From Leptospira ellinghausenii (lineage in GTDB: Bacteria; Spirochaetota; Leptospiria; Leptospirales; Leptospiraceae): DNA of 64,000 nucleotides. The stretch's first letter is position 1, and each line of letters begins with the position of its first letter. Shown here one piece after another: positions 21,964 to 32,785 of this stretch. Below the pieces are notes generated by a model. That model made no database searches. It saw only the letters and a list, made by a program, of their open reading frames with translations, and was not told the origin of the DNA. The DNA lies in contig NZ_BFAZ01000003.1 of the NCBI RefSeq assembly GCF_003114815.1, positions 239,549-303,548 on the forward strand, read 5' to 3'. The position numbers were made by a program, and so were the translations under genes.

Positions 21964-22182
21964 CTGGCTAAGGAAGAAGCAATCACAATTGACGGAACCG
22001 TTTTAGAACCGTTACCAAATGCAATGTTCCGTGTGGAACTAGAGAATGGTCACAAGGTTTTAGCGCACATTTCAGGAAAAATGCGTATGCACTACATTCG
22101 TATTCTACCTGGAGATAAAGTCACTGTGGAACTTTCTCCTTATGACTTAACCAAGGGCCGTATCACTTACAGAAAGAAATAG
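21964..22182 (+). CDS. infA: Translation initiation factor IF-1 (CTG start)
   Basis: IF-1 binds the ribosomal A site with IF-2 and IF-3 during initiation. Reading from CTG at 21964 gives 72 residues, exactly the family length: (M)[20 protein letters not shown], then [20 protein letters not shown] and a final [14 protein letters not shown] at 21952-21956 ends 7 bases before the CTG, an ideal Shine-Dalgarno spacing. In this frame there is no ATG, GTG or TTG between the upstream region and the first internal ATG, which would remove about 20 conserved residues. A non-canonical start codon on an initiation factor recalls the AUU start of infC, which autoregulates IF-3. Confidence 0.95.
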   Translation: MAKEEAITIDGTVLEPLPNAMFRVELENGHKVLAHISGKMRMHYIRILPGDKVTVELSPYDLTKGRITYRKK

Positions 22183-22191
22183 GAAACTATA

Positions 22192-22305
22192 ATGAAAGTT
22201 AGAGCATCAGTAAAAAAAATCTGTCCAGAATGCAAAGTCATTCGCAGAAAAGGTGTAATCCGAGTGATTTGCACGAACCCAAAACACAAACAAAGGCAAA
22301 GATAG
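22192..22305 (+). CDS. rpmJ: 50S ribosomal protein L36
   Basis: Protein bL36, 37 residues. The translation [20 protein letters not shown] continues to [11 protein letters not shown]. Cys11, Cys14, Cys27 and His32 form the zinc ribbon, so this is the zinc-containing form. It sits in the normal place between infA and rpsM, with AGGAAACTATA before the ATG. Confidence 0.97.
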   Translation: MKVRASVKKICPECKVIRRKGVIRVICTNPKHKQRQR

Positions 22306-22311
22306 GAAGAT

Positions 22312-22689
22312 ATGGCACGTATCGCGGGTGTTGATTTACCATCAAACAAAAGAATAGTGATCGGTCTTACATACGTATTTGGTATTGGTAAGACATCCTC
22401 TCAAAATATCCTGAAAAAAGCAGGAATTGACGAATCTATCAGGGTGAAGGACCTCTCGGACGAACAAGAAGCCGCGATCCGACGAGTCATTGAAGAATCA
22501 TACCAGGTAGAAGGGGATCTTCGTTCCGAAGTCAACCTCAACATCAAACGATTGATGGATGTGGGATGTTACAGAGGTTTCCGTCATAGACGCGGACTTC
22601 CAGTCAACGGACAAAGAACAAGAACCAACGCAAGAACCCGTAAGGGAGTCAAGAAGACTGTAGCCAATAAGAAAAAGGCTACTAAGTAG
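22312..22689 (+). CDS. rpsM: 30S ribosomal protein S13
   Basis: Protein uS13, 125 residues, at the top of the 30S head where it contacts the 50S subunit and P-site tRNA. It begins [20 protein letters not shown] and carries the terminal [20 protein letters not shown]. First gene of the alpha-operon-like run. Confidence 0.99.
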   Translation: MARIAGVDLPSNKRIVIGLTYVFGIGKTSSQNILKKAGIDESIRVKDLSDEQEAAIRRVIEESYQVEGDLRSEVNLNIKRLMDVGCYRGFRHRRGLPVNGQRTRTNARTRKGVKKTVANKKKATK

Positions 22690-22700
22690 AGGACCAGTCC

Positions 22701-23114
22701 ATGGCTGAAAAAGACGCAAAGAATAAAAAAGATACCAAAAAGGTTAAGAAAAAAGAAAAGAAGAATGTTCCACGGGGTAAGGTTTATATCCAAGCTTCGT
22801 TTAACAATACAATCGTATCGATTACTGATATGGCAGGAAACGTTCTTTCTTGGTCTTCTTCCGGAATGATGGGATTTCGTGGATCCAAAAAATCCACTCC
22901 TTATGCAGCACAAGTAGCTGCTACCAATGCTGCTGAGAAAGCAATCGAAGCTGCTGGTCTTTCTGAAGTGGATGTAATGGTTTCAGGTCCTGGAATTGGA
23001 CGTGAATCTGCCATTCGTTCTTTGACCACAAAAGGGATTGCAATCAAACTCATTAAAGACGTAACTCCGCTCCCGCACAATGGGTGCCGACCACGAAAAA
23101 GAAGAAGGGTGTAG
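22701..23114 (+). CDS. rpsK: 30S ribosomal protein S11
   Basis: Protein uS11, 137 residues, lines the mRNA exit path. Conserved parts are [20 protein letters not shown] and the end [18 protein letters not shown]. The first 25 residues are almost entirely lysine, aspartate and glutamate, a basic N-terminal extension more marked than in E. coli. Confidence 0.99.
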   Translation: MAEKDAKNKKDTKKVKKKEKKNVPRGKVYIQASFNNTIVSITDMAGNVLSWSSSGMMGFRGSKKSTPYAAQVAATNAAEKAIEAAGLSEVDVMVSGPGIGRESAIRSLTTKGIAIKLIKDVTPLPHNGCRPRKRRRV

Positions 23115-23123
23115 GAATTAGAT

Positions 23124-23756
23124 ATGGCACGTTACCGAGGTCCAGTTGTTAAATTGATGAGAAGAGAGGGACTTAACCTCTTTCTCAAAAATAGTCATAC
23201 ATTACATAAAGAAAAATCTTCCCTCGAAAAGAGAAAGTACCCACCAGGTCTTCCTCCAAAAAAGAAAGGGAAGGTAACAGAATACGGTGCACAGCTACGT
23301 GAAAAACAAAAAGTAAAACGCGCTTATGGTGTGTTAGAAAAACAATTCCGTAGATACTTTGAAGAAGCTTCTCACACTCCAGGGATTCCTGGTGAGAATT
23401 TACTCCAATTCCTTGAAAGAAGATTGGATAATGTTCTTTATCGTATGGGTTTTGCTGTTACTAGAAGACAAGCTCGTAACTTTGTGGCACATAGACACAT
23501 TCTAGTGAATGGCCACCGAGTTGATATTTGTTCCTATCGTGTGAATGTTGGTGATAAAATCGAAATTCGTGAGAAGTTTCAAAAATCCGCGTTTATCGAA
23601 GAAAATATCAAACTAGCCCAAGCAATCAATCGTACTGCTTCTTGGGTGAGTGTGGATTATGCCAAGTTCTCAGGAGAAGTGACTTCACTTCCAACAAGAG
23701 AACATATTGATATCCCTGTGAAAGAACAGGTAATCGTAGAGTTGTACTCGAAGTAA
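23124..23756 (+). CDS. rpsD: 30S ribosomal protein S4, zinc-free
   Basis: Protein uS4, 210 residues, a primary 16S binder and in many bacteria the repressor of the alpha operon. It includes [20 protein letters not shown] and the S4 RNA-binding domain [20 protein letters not shown]. The N-terminal zinc cysteines of the C+ type are missing, so this is the C- form, in contrast to the zinc forms of S14 and L36 in the same cluster. Confidence 0.99.
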   Translation: MARYRGPVVKLMRREGLNLFLKNSHTLHKEKSSLEKRKYPPGLPPKKKGKVTEYGAQLREKQKVKRAYGVLEKQFRRYFEEASHTPGIPGENLLQFLERRLDNVLYRMGFAVTRRQARNFVAHRHILVNGHRVDICSYRVNVGDKIEIREKFQKSAFIEENIKLAQAINRTASWVSVDYAKFSGEVTSLPTREHIDIPVKEQVIVELYSK

Positions 23757-23781
23757 GAATTTAGAGAAGAAGGATACGACA

Positions 23782-24759
23782 TTGTCTCCAAAGAATTTAT
23801 TAAAAGGTTTTAAAAGACCCAAAAAAATCGAATTCACTACCGATGTGAATACACCAAACTACGGTAAGTTTGTTGCAGAACCTTTCGAAAGAGGAATTGG
23901 TACAACGATCGGTAACTCCCTTCGTCGTACACTCATGTCTTCAATCGAAGGAGCTGCAATTTCTGCCATTCGCATTGAAGGAGTTTCTCACGAATTTTCT
24001 TACATCGAAGGTGTTGCAGAAGACGTCACTCGTATCATTCTTAACTTAAAACAAGTTCGAATCAAATACGAGCCAGAAGATAAAGAAGCAAGTAAAGTGA
24101 TCCACCTTGAATTAAAAGGGGCTGGATATTTTAGAGCTGCTGACCTTGCTGTAGATTCTTCAATTGAAATCATGAATCCTGACCTTCATATTGCTACCCT
24201 CAATGAGGATGCTAATTTGATTATGGATTTGGAAATCCAAAGAGGACGTGGTTACGTTCCTGCGGAAGACAAAAAGAAAGACATCGAAGTTTTGGGAACG
24301 ATCCCAATCGATTCAATCTTTTCTCCGATCCAAAAAGTTTTGTTTGAAGTATCAGAAACTCGTGTAGCACAAAGATCTGATTACGAAAAACTAACAATGG
24401 AAGTTTGGACTGATGGATCTGTATCACCAGAAGATGCAGTGGCACAAGCAGCAAAAATCCTAAAAGACCACCTCACTGTATTCATCAATTTTGAAGAAGA
24501 AATTGAAGAAGAAGAAGAAGAGTTAGATGAAGCTGATGAAAAACTCAAAGCAGCATTATCAAAACACGTAGAAGAATTAGAACTTTCTGTTCGTTCTACT
24601 AACGTTCTTCGAAGTTTGGAAATTGACTTCATTGGTGAACTCGTAAAGAGATCAGAAGACGAAATGACGAAATCAAAACATTTCAGCGAACAGAGTTTAC
24701 AAGAGTTGAAAGCAAAACTTTCCTCTATGGGACTTTCTTTCGGTATGAGAGATTTTTAA
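23782..24759 (+). CDS. rpoA: RNA polymerase alpha subunit (TTG start)
   Basis: Alpha subunit, 325 residues. The N-terminal dimerisation domain has [20 protein letters not shown], and the C-terminal domain (about 265-325) shows [20 protein letters not shown] and [20 protein letters not shown], which should bind UP elements. The linker contains a glutamate block [17 protein letters not shown] (about residues 235-255). The start is TTG at 23782, preceded by AAGGA at a proper distance and matching the family N-terminus. rplQ follows after 1 base. Confidence 0.98.
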   Translation: MSPKNLLKGFKRPKKIEFTTDVNTPNYGKFVAEPFERGIGTTIGNSLRRTLMSSIEGAAISAIRIEGVSHEFSYIEGVAEDVTRIILNLKQVRIKYEPEDKEASKVIHLELKGAGYFRAADLAVDSSIEIMNPDLHIATLNEDANLIMDLEIQRGRGYVPAEDKKKDIEVLGTIPIDSIFSPIQKVLFEVSETRVAQRSDYEKLTMEVWTDGSVSPEDAVAQAAKILKDHLTVFINFEEEIEEEEEELDEADEKLKAALSKHVEELELSVRSTNVLRSLEIDFIGELVKRSEDEMTKSKHFSEQSLQELKAKLSSMGLSFGMRDF

Positions 24760-24760
24760 G

Positions 24761-25279
24761 ATGAACAAACGTAATAAAGTTAAACAACTCAATAGATCAG
24801 CAGATCATAGAAAAGCTATGATTCAAAATATGGTAATCTCTCTACTTCGCCACGAAAGAATTGAATCTTCAGTAGCGAAGTTAAAGGTAGCTCGTTCTTA
24901 CGCAGAACGAATCATCACTAGAGCGAAAAAGAATCTAGATGCAAATCTAGCAAACCTAGATGAACAAAAGAAAAATGCTGCGATTTTGCACAATACAAGG
25001 TATCTTTATAGCCACCTTGGTGACCAAGAAATCGTAAACAAACTTTTGAAAGATTTGGCAAATCGTTATGCTGAGAGAGTAGGTGGGTATACTAGAATCA
25101 TCCGATTGGTAAACCGTCCTTCAGACAACACTGCGATGGGAATTTTAGAACTTGTAGATAGAAAAACACAAGACGAACTCAAAGCGGAAGTGAAAGCAAA
25201 ACGTGAAGAGAAAAAACCTGCCAAAAAAGAAGAAAAACCAAAAAAGGCCAAAAAAGAAAAAGTAGCCGCTTCTAAGTAA
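24761..25279 (+). CDS. rplQ: 50S ribosomal protein L17
   Basis: Protein bL17, 172 residues. The core [20 protein letters not shown] and [20 protein letters not shown] are typical. The last 35 or so residues are a lysine/alanine/glutamate-rich tail ([20 protein letters not shown]) that E. coli L17 lacks. This is the last gene of the long ribosomal cluster and is followed by a strong terminator. Confidence 0.98.
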   Translation: MNKRNKVKQLNRSADHRKAMIQNMVISLLRHERIESSVAKLKVARSYAERIITRAKKNLDANLANLDEQKKNAAILHNTRYLYSHLGDQEIVNKLLKDLANRYAERVGGYTRIIRLVNRPSDNTAMGILELVDRKTQDELKAEVKAKREEKKPAKKEEKPKKAKKEKVAASK

Positions 25280-25310
25280 CTTCTTATCCGCTAACAAGGA
25301 TTCCTTGGTG

Positions 25311-25348
25311 AAAAACCTACTTGAGATCAATCTTAAGTAGGTTTTTTT
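25311..25348 (+). terminator. Terminator of the ribosomal protein cluster
   Basis: AAAACCTACTT (ending 25322) pairs with AAGTAGGTTTT (from 25335) around a 12-base loop, ending in seven T. This intrinsic terminator ends the rpsJ-rplQ transcript 30 bases after rplQ. Confidence 0.9.
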
Positions 25349-25393
25349 ATTGCCATACCCGTTGATTCCGCTAGCCTTTAACCTCCGAAAACT

Positions 25394-27214
25394 ATGGACT
25401 CCTCATTACCCATCACTGATCGAATTTGGCATACCAGTTTTGCGGAAAGTCCCATAGGTATGGCAATTACTGATTTACAATCAGGTCTCTATGTGGAAGC
25501 AAATGAAGTCTATTGTAATTGGCTTGGTCGTAAGAGAGAGGAAGTGGTAGGAAAGACCACAATTGATTTAGGGATTTATTCAAATTTAGCGGACCGTGAT
25601 CTCATTTTATCCAAATTAAAGACAGATGGTTTTGTACTGAATTTTGAAGTCCCTCTTCTGACTAAAACGAGTGAAACAGTCACCATTCTTTTTAGTGGGA
25701 AAATTGTAGAGAACGGTCGTTACTTACTCAGTGCAGGTCAGAATATAACCGCCTTAAAGGAAAAGGAGAAACTCGCTAACCAACTCCAAAAAGAATTAAA
25801 GTTAAGTAAGGATTTATTTGAAAGTGTTTTTAGGTTAAATCCTGCGGCTGTTAGTTTATCAAATGCAGAAACAGGTAGATACGATGATGTGAATGAGGCA
25901 TATTGTCGTCTCATTGGATTTGATAGAAATGAAATCATCGGGAAGACATCACATGATTTGAATATTTGGATCACAAAGGTTGACCGAGCAAGGTTACTCG
26001 CAGAAGTCCAGAAAAAAGGTTGGAGTACGGGTATGGAAGCAAGTGTTCGAACCAAATCTGGTGAAATTCGACACGTAGTTTCGGGTAATACAATTCTCAA
26101 TCATGAAGGTCGATCCACTTTACTTGCGATTCTCATTGATATCACTGAATCCAAACAAAACAAAGAAGCTCTTGAATTTGCTGTCAAAGAAAGGACAAAA
26201 GAACTGAATCGTATCTTAGAAGATCTACAGAAAACCCAAGACCAATTGATTTTGTCCGAAAAAATGGCCACTCTTGGCCAACTCGTAGCTAGCGTGGCTC
26301 ATGAAATTAACAACCCTTTGGCGGCTATCTCTGCATTTAGTGAAGAATTACAAAACCGCTTGGGTGATTTTGGATCTAGGTTACTTGAGATTCGAAATTG
26401 TATGGGTAAATATTCAGATAAAGATGCTCTGGAAATCATTCGTTGGATCACGGAACTCTTCCAAGTAAAACCCAAAACGTATAGTTTTTCAGAGACAAGG
26501 AAAATCAAAAAGAATCTAGAATCACTTTTTGTAACCGCCAATATTGATTCACCTTATGATTTAGCAGATCGAATCGTAGATTTGGGTGTATCTGATTATA
26601 TTCTTGAAAATACAAGTTTTGTGGAAAAACTGAAAAACACTCCCATTCTCAGTATCATTTTAAATGAATTAAATGCCTTACGTAGTATTGAATCGATTCG
26701 TTTGGCAGTGGAACGCACATCGAAAATCGTTTATAGTTTAAAAAATTATGGAAGGATGGACAGAGGTTCTGCTAAAATCCAAACCAATATCATAGATACA
26801 ATTGAAACTGTACTTACTTTGTATCAGAACAAAATGAAATCAGGAATTGAGTGTATACGTTTGTATAACGCAAATCCTGTGATCATGGGATATCCAGACG
26901 AACTCATCCAAATTTGGACCAATTTGATTTATAATTCCTTACAGGCAATGCACTTCAAAGGAAAGTTGACTGTCCAAGTGGAAGAAACGACTACCGATGT
27001 GGAGGTATCCATTAAGGACAATGGCCCAGGAATCCCACAGAATATGCAAAAACGAATTTTTGAACCCTTTTATACAACAAAGGAAAAAGGAGAAGGAACT
27101 GGGCTTGGCCTTGGGATCGTCAAACAATCCGTAGAAGAGAGGCACAAAGGCCAGATCCGGTTATTTTCCGAACCAGGCCAAACGGTTTTTATCGTTTCTA
27201 TCCCTAAACTCTAG
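25394..27214 (+). CDS. PAS-PAS sensor histidine kinase
   Basis: Probably soluble two-component kinase, 606 residues, with no membrane helix. Two PAS domains (about 10-125 and 140-255; SPIGMAITDLQSGLYVEAN and NPAAVSLSNAETGRYDDVNE) are followed by a coiled coil and the H-box MATLGQLVASVAHEINNPLA, with the phospho-accepting His at about 303. The ATPase domain has the N-box NLIYNSLQAM (about 507) and DNGPGIP...GTGLGLGIVKQ (541-580). About 110 residues of uncharacterised sequence (320-430) separate the H-box helix from the ATPase domain, which is unusual. No response regulator is adjacent, so its partner and signal are unknown. Confidence 0.9.
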   Translation: MDSSLPITDRIWHTSFAESPIGMAITDLQSGLYVEANEVYCNWLGRKREEVVGKTTIDLGIYSNLADRDLILSKLKTDGFVLNFEVPLLTKTSETVTILFSGKIVENGRYLLSAGQNITALKEKEKLANQLQKELKLSKDLFESVFRLNPAAVSLSNAETGRYDDVNEAYCRLIGFDRNEIIGKTSHDLNIWITKVDRARLLAEVQKKGWSTGMEASVRTKSGEIRHVVSGNTILNHEGRSTLLAILIDITESKQNKEALEFAVKERTKELNRILEDLQKTQDQLILSEKMATLGQLVASVAHEINNPLAAISAFSEELQNRLGDFGSRLLEIRNCMGKYSDKDALEIIRWITELFQVKPKTYSFSETRKIKKNLESLFVTANIDSPYDLADRIVDLGVSDYILENTSFVEKLKNTPILSIILNELNALRSIESIRLAVERTSKIVYSLKNYGRMDRGSAKIQTNIIDTIETVLTLYQNKMKSGIECIRLYNANPVIMGYPDELIQIWTNLIYNSLQAMHFKGKLTVQVEETTTDVEVSIKDNGPGIPQNMQKRIFEPFYTTKEKGEGTGLGLGIVKQSVEERHKGQIRLFSEPGQTVFIVSIPKL

Positions 27215-29222
27215 CTAACTGTTTTTGTAATTCTTCTGCAACTATATCAAAATCTTCATTTTGAATCACTGTTTTATAAGCAGAAGCAACAATTGGATGT
27301 CTTTTTTCATCCAGTTGGATGAGGTTTGGTAAAACTTTCAGACCATAAAATCCATTGGTGATTTTTTCTGGTCTTGTTCCATTTGCCAGATCATAACCAT
27401 ATTTACGGTCTCTTGTGTCAGATCCAAAACAGGCCAACATAAAATCAGTCATACCAGATAAACCATTAAACGTAGTTGGATCTCCTCCGAGTAAAACACC
27501 AATCGAAACCATTTCATTAAAAAATCGGTTACTCAAATGGAATAGAGTGTTGTCTACATTGCCACCTAATTCGCGTTTAAAGTAACCTTCGACAAGTCCC
27601 ATAGCAAGTGCATAAATTGTTTTTAATGCACCACCTAGCTGAACGCCCTTTGTATCTCTTGAATTGATCGCAGGTCTAGTGAATACATAATTATTGGTCA
27701 GAAGTTCTTTGAGTTTGGGAATGAGAGAATCTTCAAATGCAGAGATTTCAAATCCAGAAATTTTTCGTTCCATAATTTGGTCTGGGTAACAAGCACCAGA
27801 TACAACTGCCAATCGATCTCTTTCAATGAGGAGAAGTTCGTTTAAGTCTTCTAGGATAAGCCCTTTTTTGGATCCAGTAAATCCTTTGATTACATTCACC
27901 ATCGGTGATTTATTCTTCTGTAAATAAGTTCTGATTTTGGAGTAAACAGCATCGAATTCCCAAGGATTTGTTCCTTGGACAAATAATGTTGCTGATTCTA
28001 AAATTTCTGGTTTATCAGAGAAATCAATGTTTGGTGGCAGTTTGTAGATAGGGTAATGGATGATATCACGTCTTTCCTCATTACTTCTAGCTACCATTTC
28101 TGAATCTGGATGGTAAATAGTCACTTTTACATTTTTATTTGCCAATATACAAGCAAAGGCTACAGACATATTGGATGAACCAATGATCACAACGTGTTCG
28201 TCTGGTTTTTTTGGAAGCGAAATGAGTTGGTTTGTTTCTCTTACATCACCTCGGTAAAGGTTTCGATATGTTCCGTGTTTGTGTTTGTTGAGATTACTTC
28301 CCACAAGAAGGGCAAGGTTATCAATGATGAATTGTTTTTTGTCACCACTTCCTGGAAACGAAATTTGTTCGATATGAGATGGAAACGTTTCCATTTCCCG
28401 TTTGGTCAGTTCTCCAACAAGTACAGGTTTACCGATCACAAGTTTTCCAACTGCTTGGTTGAAGAGTAATCCTTCAATCGGTAGAATTTTTTCCGTACCT
28501 TCGAGAGAGATCGGTAAAATGACTTTGTTTGCTACATAATGGTACACAGTGTCCACAAAAGGCATGAGCCTTCCATCGCGAGAACGGGTTCCTTCCGGGA
28601 AAATGGAGATTACCTTTCCATCTGATTGTAATTTCTGTGAATTACGAAAGGCACGCATATTGATTTTGGTCATGACATCAGAAAGAGAAGGGTTATCCGC
28701 CATATCTTTTTTGGAACAGACAAGGAGAGTTCCAAACATATAAAGACCGAGGCGTGTAAAATCAGGTTCAAAGGCAAGTCTTCCCGCAATGAAGACAAGA
28801 GACTCAGCAATCTTTCTACCTTCTGGCCCCGAATTGTAAAGTAGAGTAAAAATGGCAGGAGCATCTAAATGGCTTAAGTGGTTAGAGATCAGAGTGACTG
28901 GGTATTTGCCAATGATGCCATCGAGGAGTTTTAAATTTTCTGTGCCTTCCACTTTAAACTTCTTCATGATGGGATCTAGGAATTTGAGCATAAAATCGCG
29001 AGGTTCGGGACGGATGTCGGTGTAGACACCAATCTCTTCTAATCGCTCAGGTTCTTGGAAAATTTCCATGACCTTGGGTTTAGGAGTCGCTTGTGACAGA
29101 ACTAAAAATTCTTCTAGAATGGACTTTGCTTCTTGTTCGGAAAGACCGGATTTTACAAATAAGTGAATGTTCTCAAAAAATTCTTTGTGCCAACGTCCTA
29201 AAGTGGCTTCTTTTTCTGTCAT
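27204..29222 (-). CDS. Fused glycerophosphate acyltransferase and NAD(P)-dependent glycerol-3-phosphate dehydrogenase
   Basis: A two-domain protein of 672 residues. The N-terminal half (about 85-300) is a PlsB/PlsC-type acyltransferase with the catalytic NHLSHLD (114-120) and substrate motif FPEGTRSRDG (208-217). The C-terminal half (about 342-672) resembles GpsA: VIIGSSNMSVAFAC at the nucleotide fold, Lys446 in VIKGF, the catalytic-type Lys534 in GALKTIYALAMG, and GLSGMTDFMLACFGSDTRDR. GpsA makes glycerol-3-phosphate from DHAP and the acyltransferase would use it, so the fusion couples consecutive steps of phospholipid synthesis. The nucleotide loop lacks the usual GxGxxG, so dehydrogenase activity is not assured. 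Its stop overlaps the convergent kinase gene by 11 bases. Confidence 0.85.
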   Translation of the reverse strand: MTEKEATLGRWHKEFFENIHLFVKSGLSEQEAKSILEEFLVLSQATPKPKVMEIFQEPERLEEIGVYTDIRPEPRDFMLKFLDPIMKKFKVEGTENLKLLDGIIGKYPVTLISNHLSHLDAPAIFTLLYNSGPEGRKIAESLVFIAGRLAFEPDFTRLGLYMFGTLLVCSKKDMADNPSLSDVMTKINMRAFRNSQKLQSDGKVISIFPEGTRSRDGRLMPFVDTVYHYVANKVILPISLEGTEKILPIEGLLFNQAVGKLVIGKPVLVGELTKREMETFPSHIEQISFPGSGDKKQFIIDNLALLVGSNLNKHKHGTYRNLYRGDVRETNQLISLPKKPDEHVVIIGSSNMSVAFACILANKNVKVTIYHPDSEMVARSNEERRDIIHYPIYKLPPNIDFSDKPEILESATLFVQGTNPWEFDAVYSKIRTYLQKNKSPMVNVIKGFTGSKKGLILEDLNELLLIERDRLAVVSGACYPDQIMERKISGFEISAFEDSLIPKLKELLTNNYVFTRPAINSRDTKGVQLGGALKTIYALAMGLVEGYFKRELGGNVDNTLFHLSNRFFNEMVSIGVLLGGDPTTFNGLSGMTDFMLACFGSDTRDRKYGYDLANGTRPEKITNGFYGLKVLPNLIQLDEKRHPIVASAYKTVIQNEDFDIVAEELQKQLARV

Positions 29223-29344
29223 GTATGCCTCTAAACCGACATCAGCGTACTGAAAAGTTTCGATTTGTCTATTCGATTTTTACATTTGATTGCGTAAATC
29301 CTGGATTTCTCTAAACTGACTTCTTGGGTGATCGAGATCCCGGT

Positions 29345-31652
<2,308 letters not shown>

Positions 31653-31656
31653 AAAA

Positions 31657-31681
31657 ACAGATAGTTCTGTATCTTTTTTTT
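31657..31681 (+). terminator. Probable terminator after purA
   Basis: ACAGA (31657-31661) can pair with TCTGT (31666-31670), or AGATA (31659-31663) with TATCT (31670-31674); either is followed by a run of seven to eight T. The stems are short, so termination may be partial. Confidence 0.55.
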
Positions 31682-31690
31682 AAGTAGTTG

Positions 31691-31718
31691 TTGACCGAGA
31701 AAGGTGGTTCGATATTCT
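31691..31718 (+). promoter_or_regulatory. Promoter for tRNA-Lys/tRNA-Glu
   Basis: TTGACC (31691-31696) and TATTCT (31713-31718) are 16 bases apart, matching the sigma-70 consensus at 5 and 4 of 6 positions. The mature tRNA-Lys starts 12 bases after the -10 box. Confidence 0.65.
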
Positions 31719-31729
31719 TGGCTACAGAA

Positions 31730-31805
<76 letters not shown>

Positions 31806-31842
31806 CACAAGAGTTTGAAGCTCTTGGAAATCGTTCTCAAAC

Positions 31843-31914
31843 GGTGCCATCGTCTAATGGTTAGGACACAAGGTTTTCATCCTTGCAATCGGGGTTCAAT
31901 TCCCCGTGGCACTA
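31843..31914 (+). tRNA. tRNA-Glu (anticodon TTC)
   Basis: Acceptor GGTGCCA/TGGCACT with a G1-U72 wobble, D-arm GTCT...AGGAC, anticodon stem CAAGG/CCTTG with loop TTTTCAT, T-arm CGGGG TTCAATT CCCCG, discriminator A. CCA follows at 31915-31917 and may be encoded. The 3' half is also read antisense as the end of the DUF2400 gene. Confidence 0.96.
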
Positions 31915-32785
31915 CCAAACAAACCTCCCGCAACTCACATAAGTTACAAATTTCCTCTACATAACTTCCTTTGCATTTTTCAATGATTCCCACTCTCGTT
32001 AGATAAAAGTCGTATAACAAGGGATCGGTGGGATTGAGTAAACTGAAATACTCAGTGAGAAGGAATGCATCATCTAACTTCACTTGTTTTTTGTCACGAA
32101 TGCCTAATACTTTACTCAATTTTTGAATGTGAACATCCATCGGATAGGGTATTTCATTTGGAAGGATTTGTTTATAGATTCCAAAATCAGGATACTGGTT
32201 TCGAACCATCCAACGTAAAAAAAGAGAAATCCTTTTTTTAGGAGATGTGGAATTCCATTTACCAATTAAAAACTGTAAACCATACGTAAGTGGTTTGTTG
32301 CCCAGGGTAATTTTGAATTCTTCTTCCAGGAACGCTTGAAAATTCTGTATGGACCTTTCTCTTTGGAAATTGAATTCCTCACCTAAAAAAGTGGATTCAA
32401 AGATTGGTTTTGTCGTTTTGTGTCTTTGTATCATCCTTTGTAAGGTTAAAAAGAAAACAATTATATCCTCTTTTGTTTGGAAACGGTACCCTTTTAGAGA
32501 TTTTAGAAAGGGTTCCAATGCACTTTGTTTTTGTTTTAGAAATAAATAAGGAGAAGGTCCCATTGCCGAAACGATAGGATTTAAAAAATTCTGAATGTTT
32601 TTGACTGATCCATAGGCAAATAAGCAGGCAATCAATGATGTAATTTCGATATCGAGTGGGTCTTTGTATTGTTTTGGGAAACAAATGGGATCTGTATCCA
32701 AATAGGATACACTCTGGTATTTGTTTTTTAGATTCTCTAATTTTTTCTTTAATAAGAGTACATCAACTGGCATTTTTTTTGGCAA
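31877..32785 (-). CDS. TIGR02757/DUF2400 family protein
   Basis: A 302-residue protein of a conserved family of unknown function, with helix-rich sequence reminiscent of HhH-GPD DNA glycosylases. MDVHIQKLSKVLGIRDKKQV resembles the region following the helix-hairpin-helix in that fold. A cysteine cluster near the end, C-x8-C-x2-C-x5-C (CKGSYVEEICNLCELREVC), resembles the [4Fe-4S] site of endonuclease III. The last 13 residues (LVVPRGIEPRLQG) are encoded by DNA antisense to, or just beside, tRNA-Glu. The 5' end overlaps the HMG-CoA lyase stop by up to 23 bases; an alternative ATG lies four codons in. Function not established. Confidence 0.75.
   Translation of the reverse strand: MPKKMPVDVLLLKKKLENLKNKYQSVSYLDTDPICFPKQYKDPLDIEITSLIACLFAYGSVKNIQNFLNPIVSAMGPSPYLFLKQKQSALEPFLKSLKGYRFQTKEDIIVFFLTLQRMIQRHKTTKPIFESTFLGEEFNFQRERSIQNFQAFLEEEFKITLGNKPLTYGLQFLIGKWNSTSPKKRISLFLRWMVRNQYPDFGIYKQILPNEIPYPMDVHIQKLSKVLGIRDKKQVKLDDAFLLTEYFSLLNPTDPLLYDFYLTRVGIIEKCKGSYVEEICNLCELREVCLVVPRGIEPRLQG

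Noticed and set aside
22024..22026. Internal ATG as the infA start
   Set aside because: It would delete about 20 conserved residues of a 72-residue OB-fold protein and has no Shine-Dalgarno sequence.
29223..29344. Promoter between the fused acyltransferase gene and hisZ
   Set aside because: TTGATT (29286) and TCTAAA (29310) are spaced 18 bases but match weakly; too poor to list as a feature.
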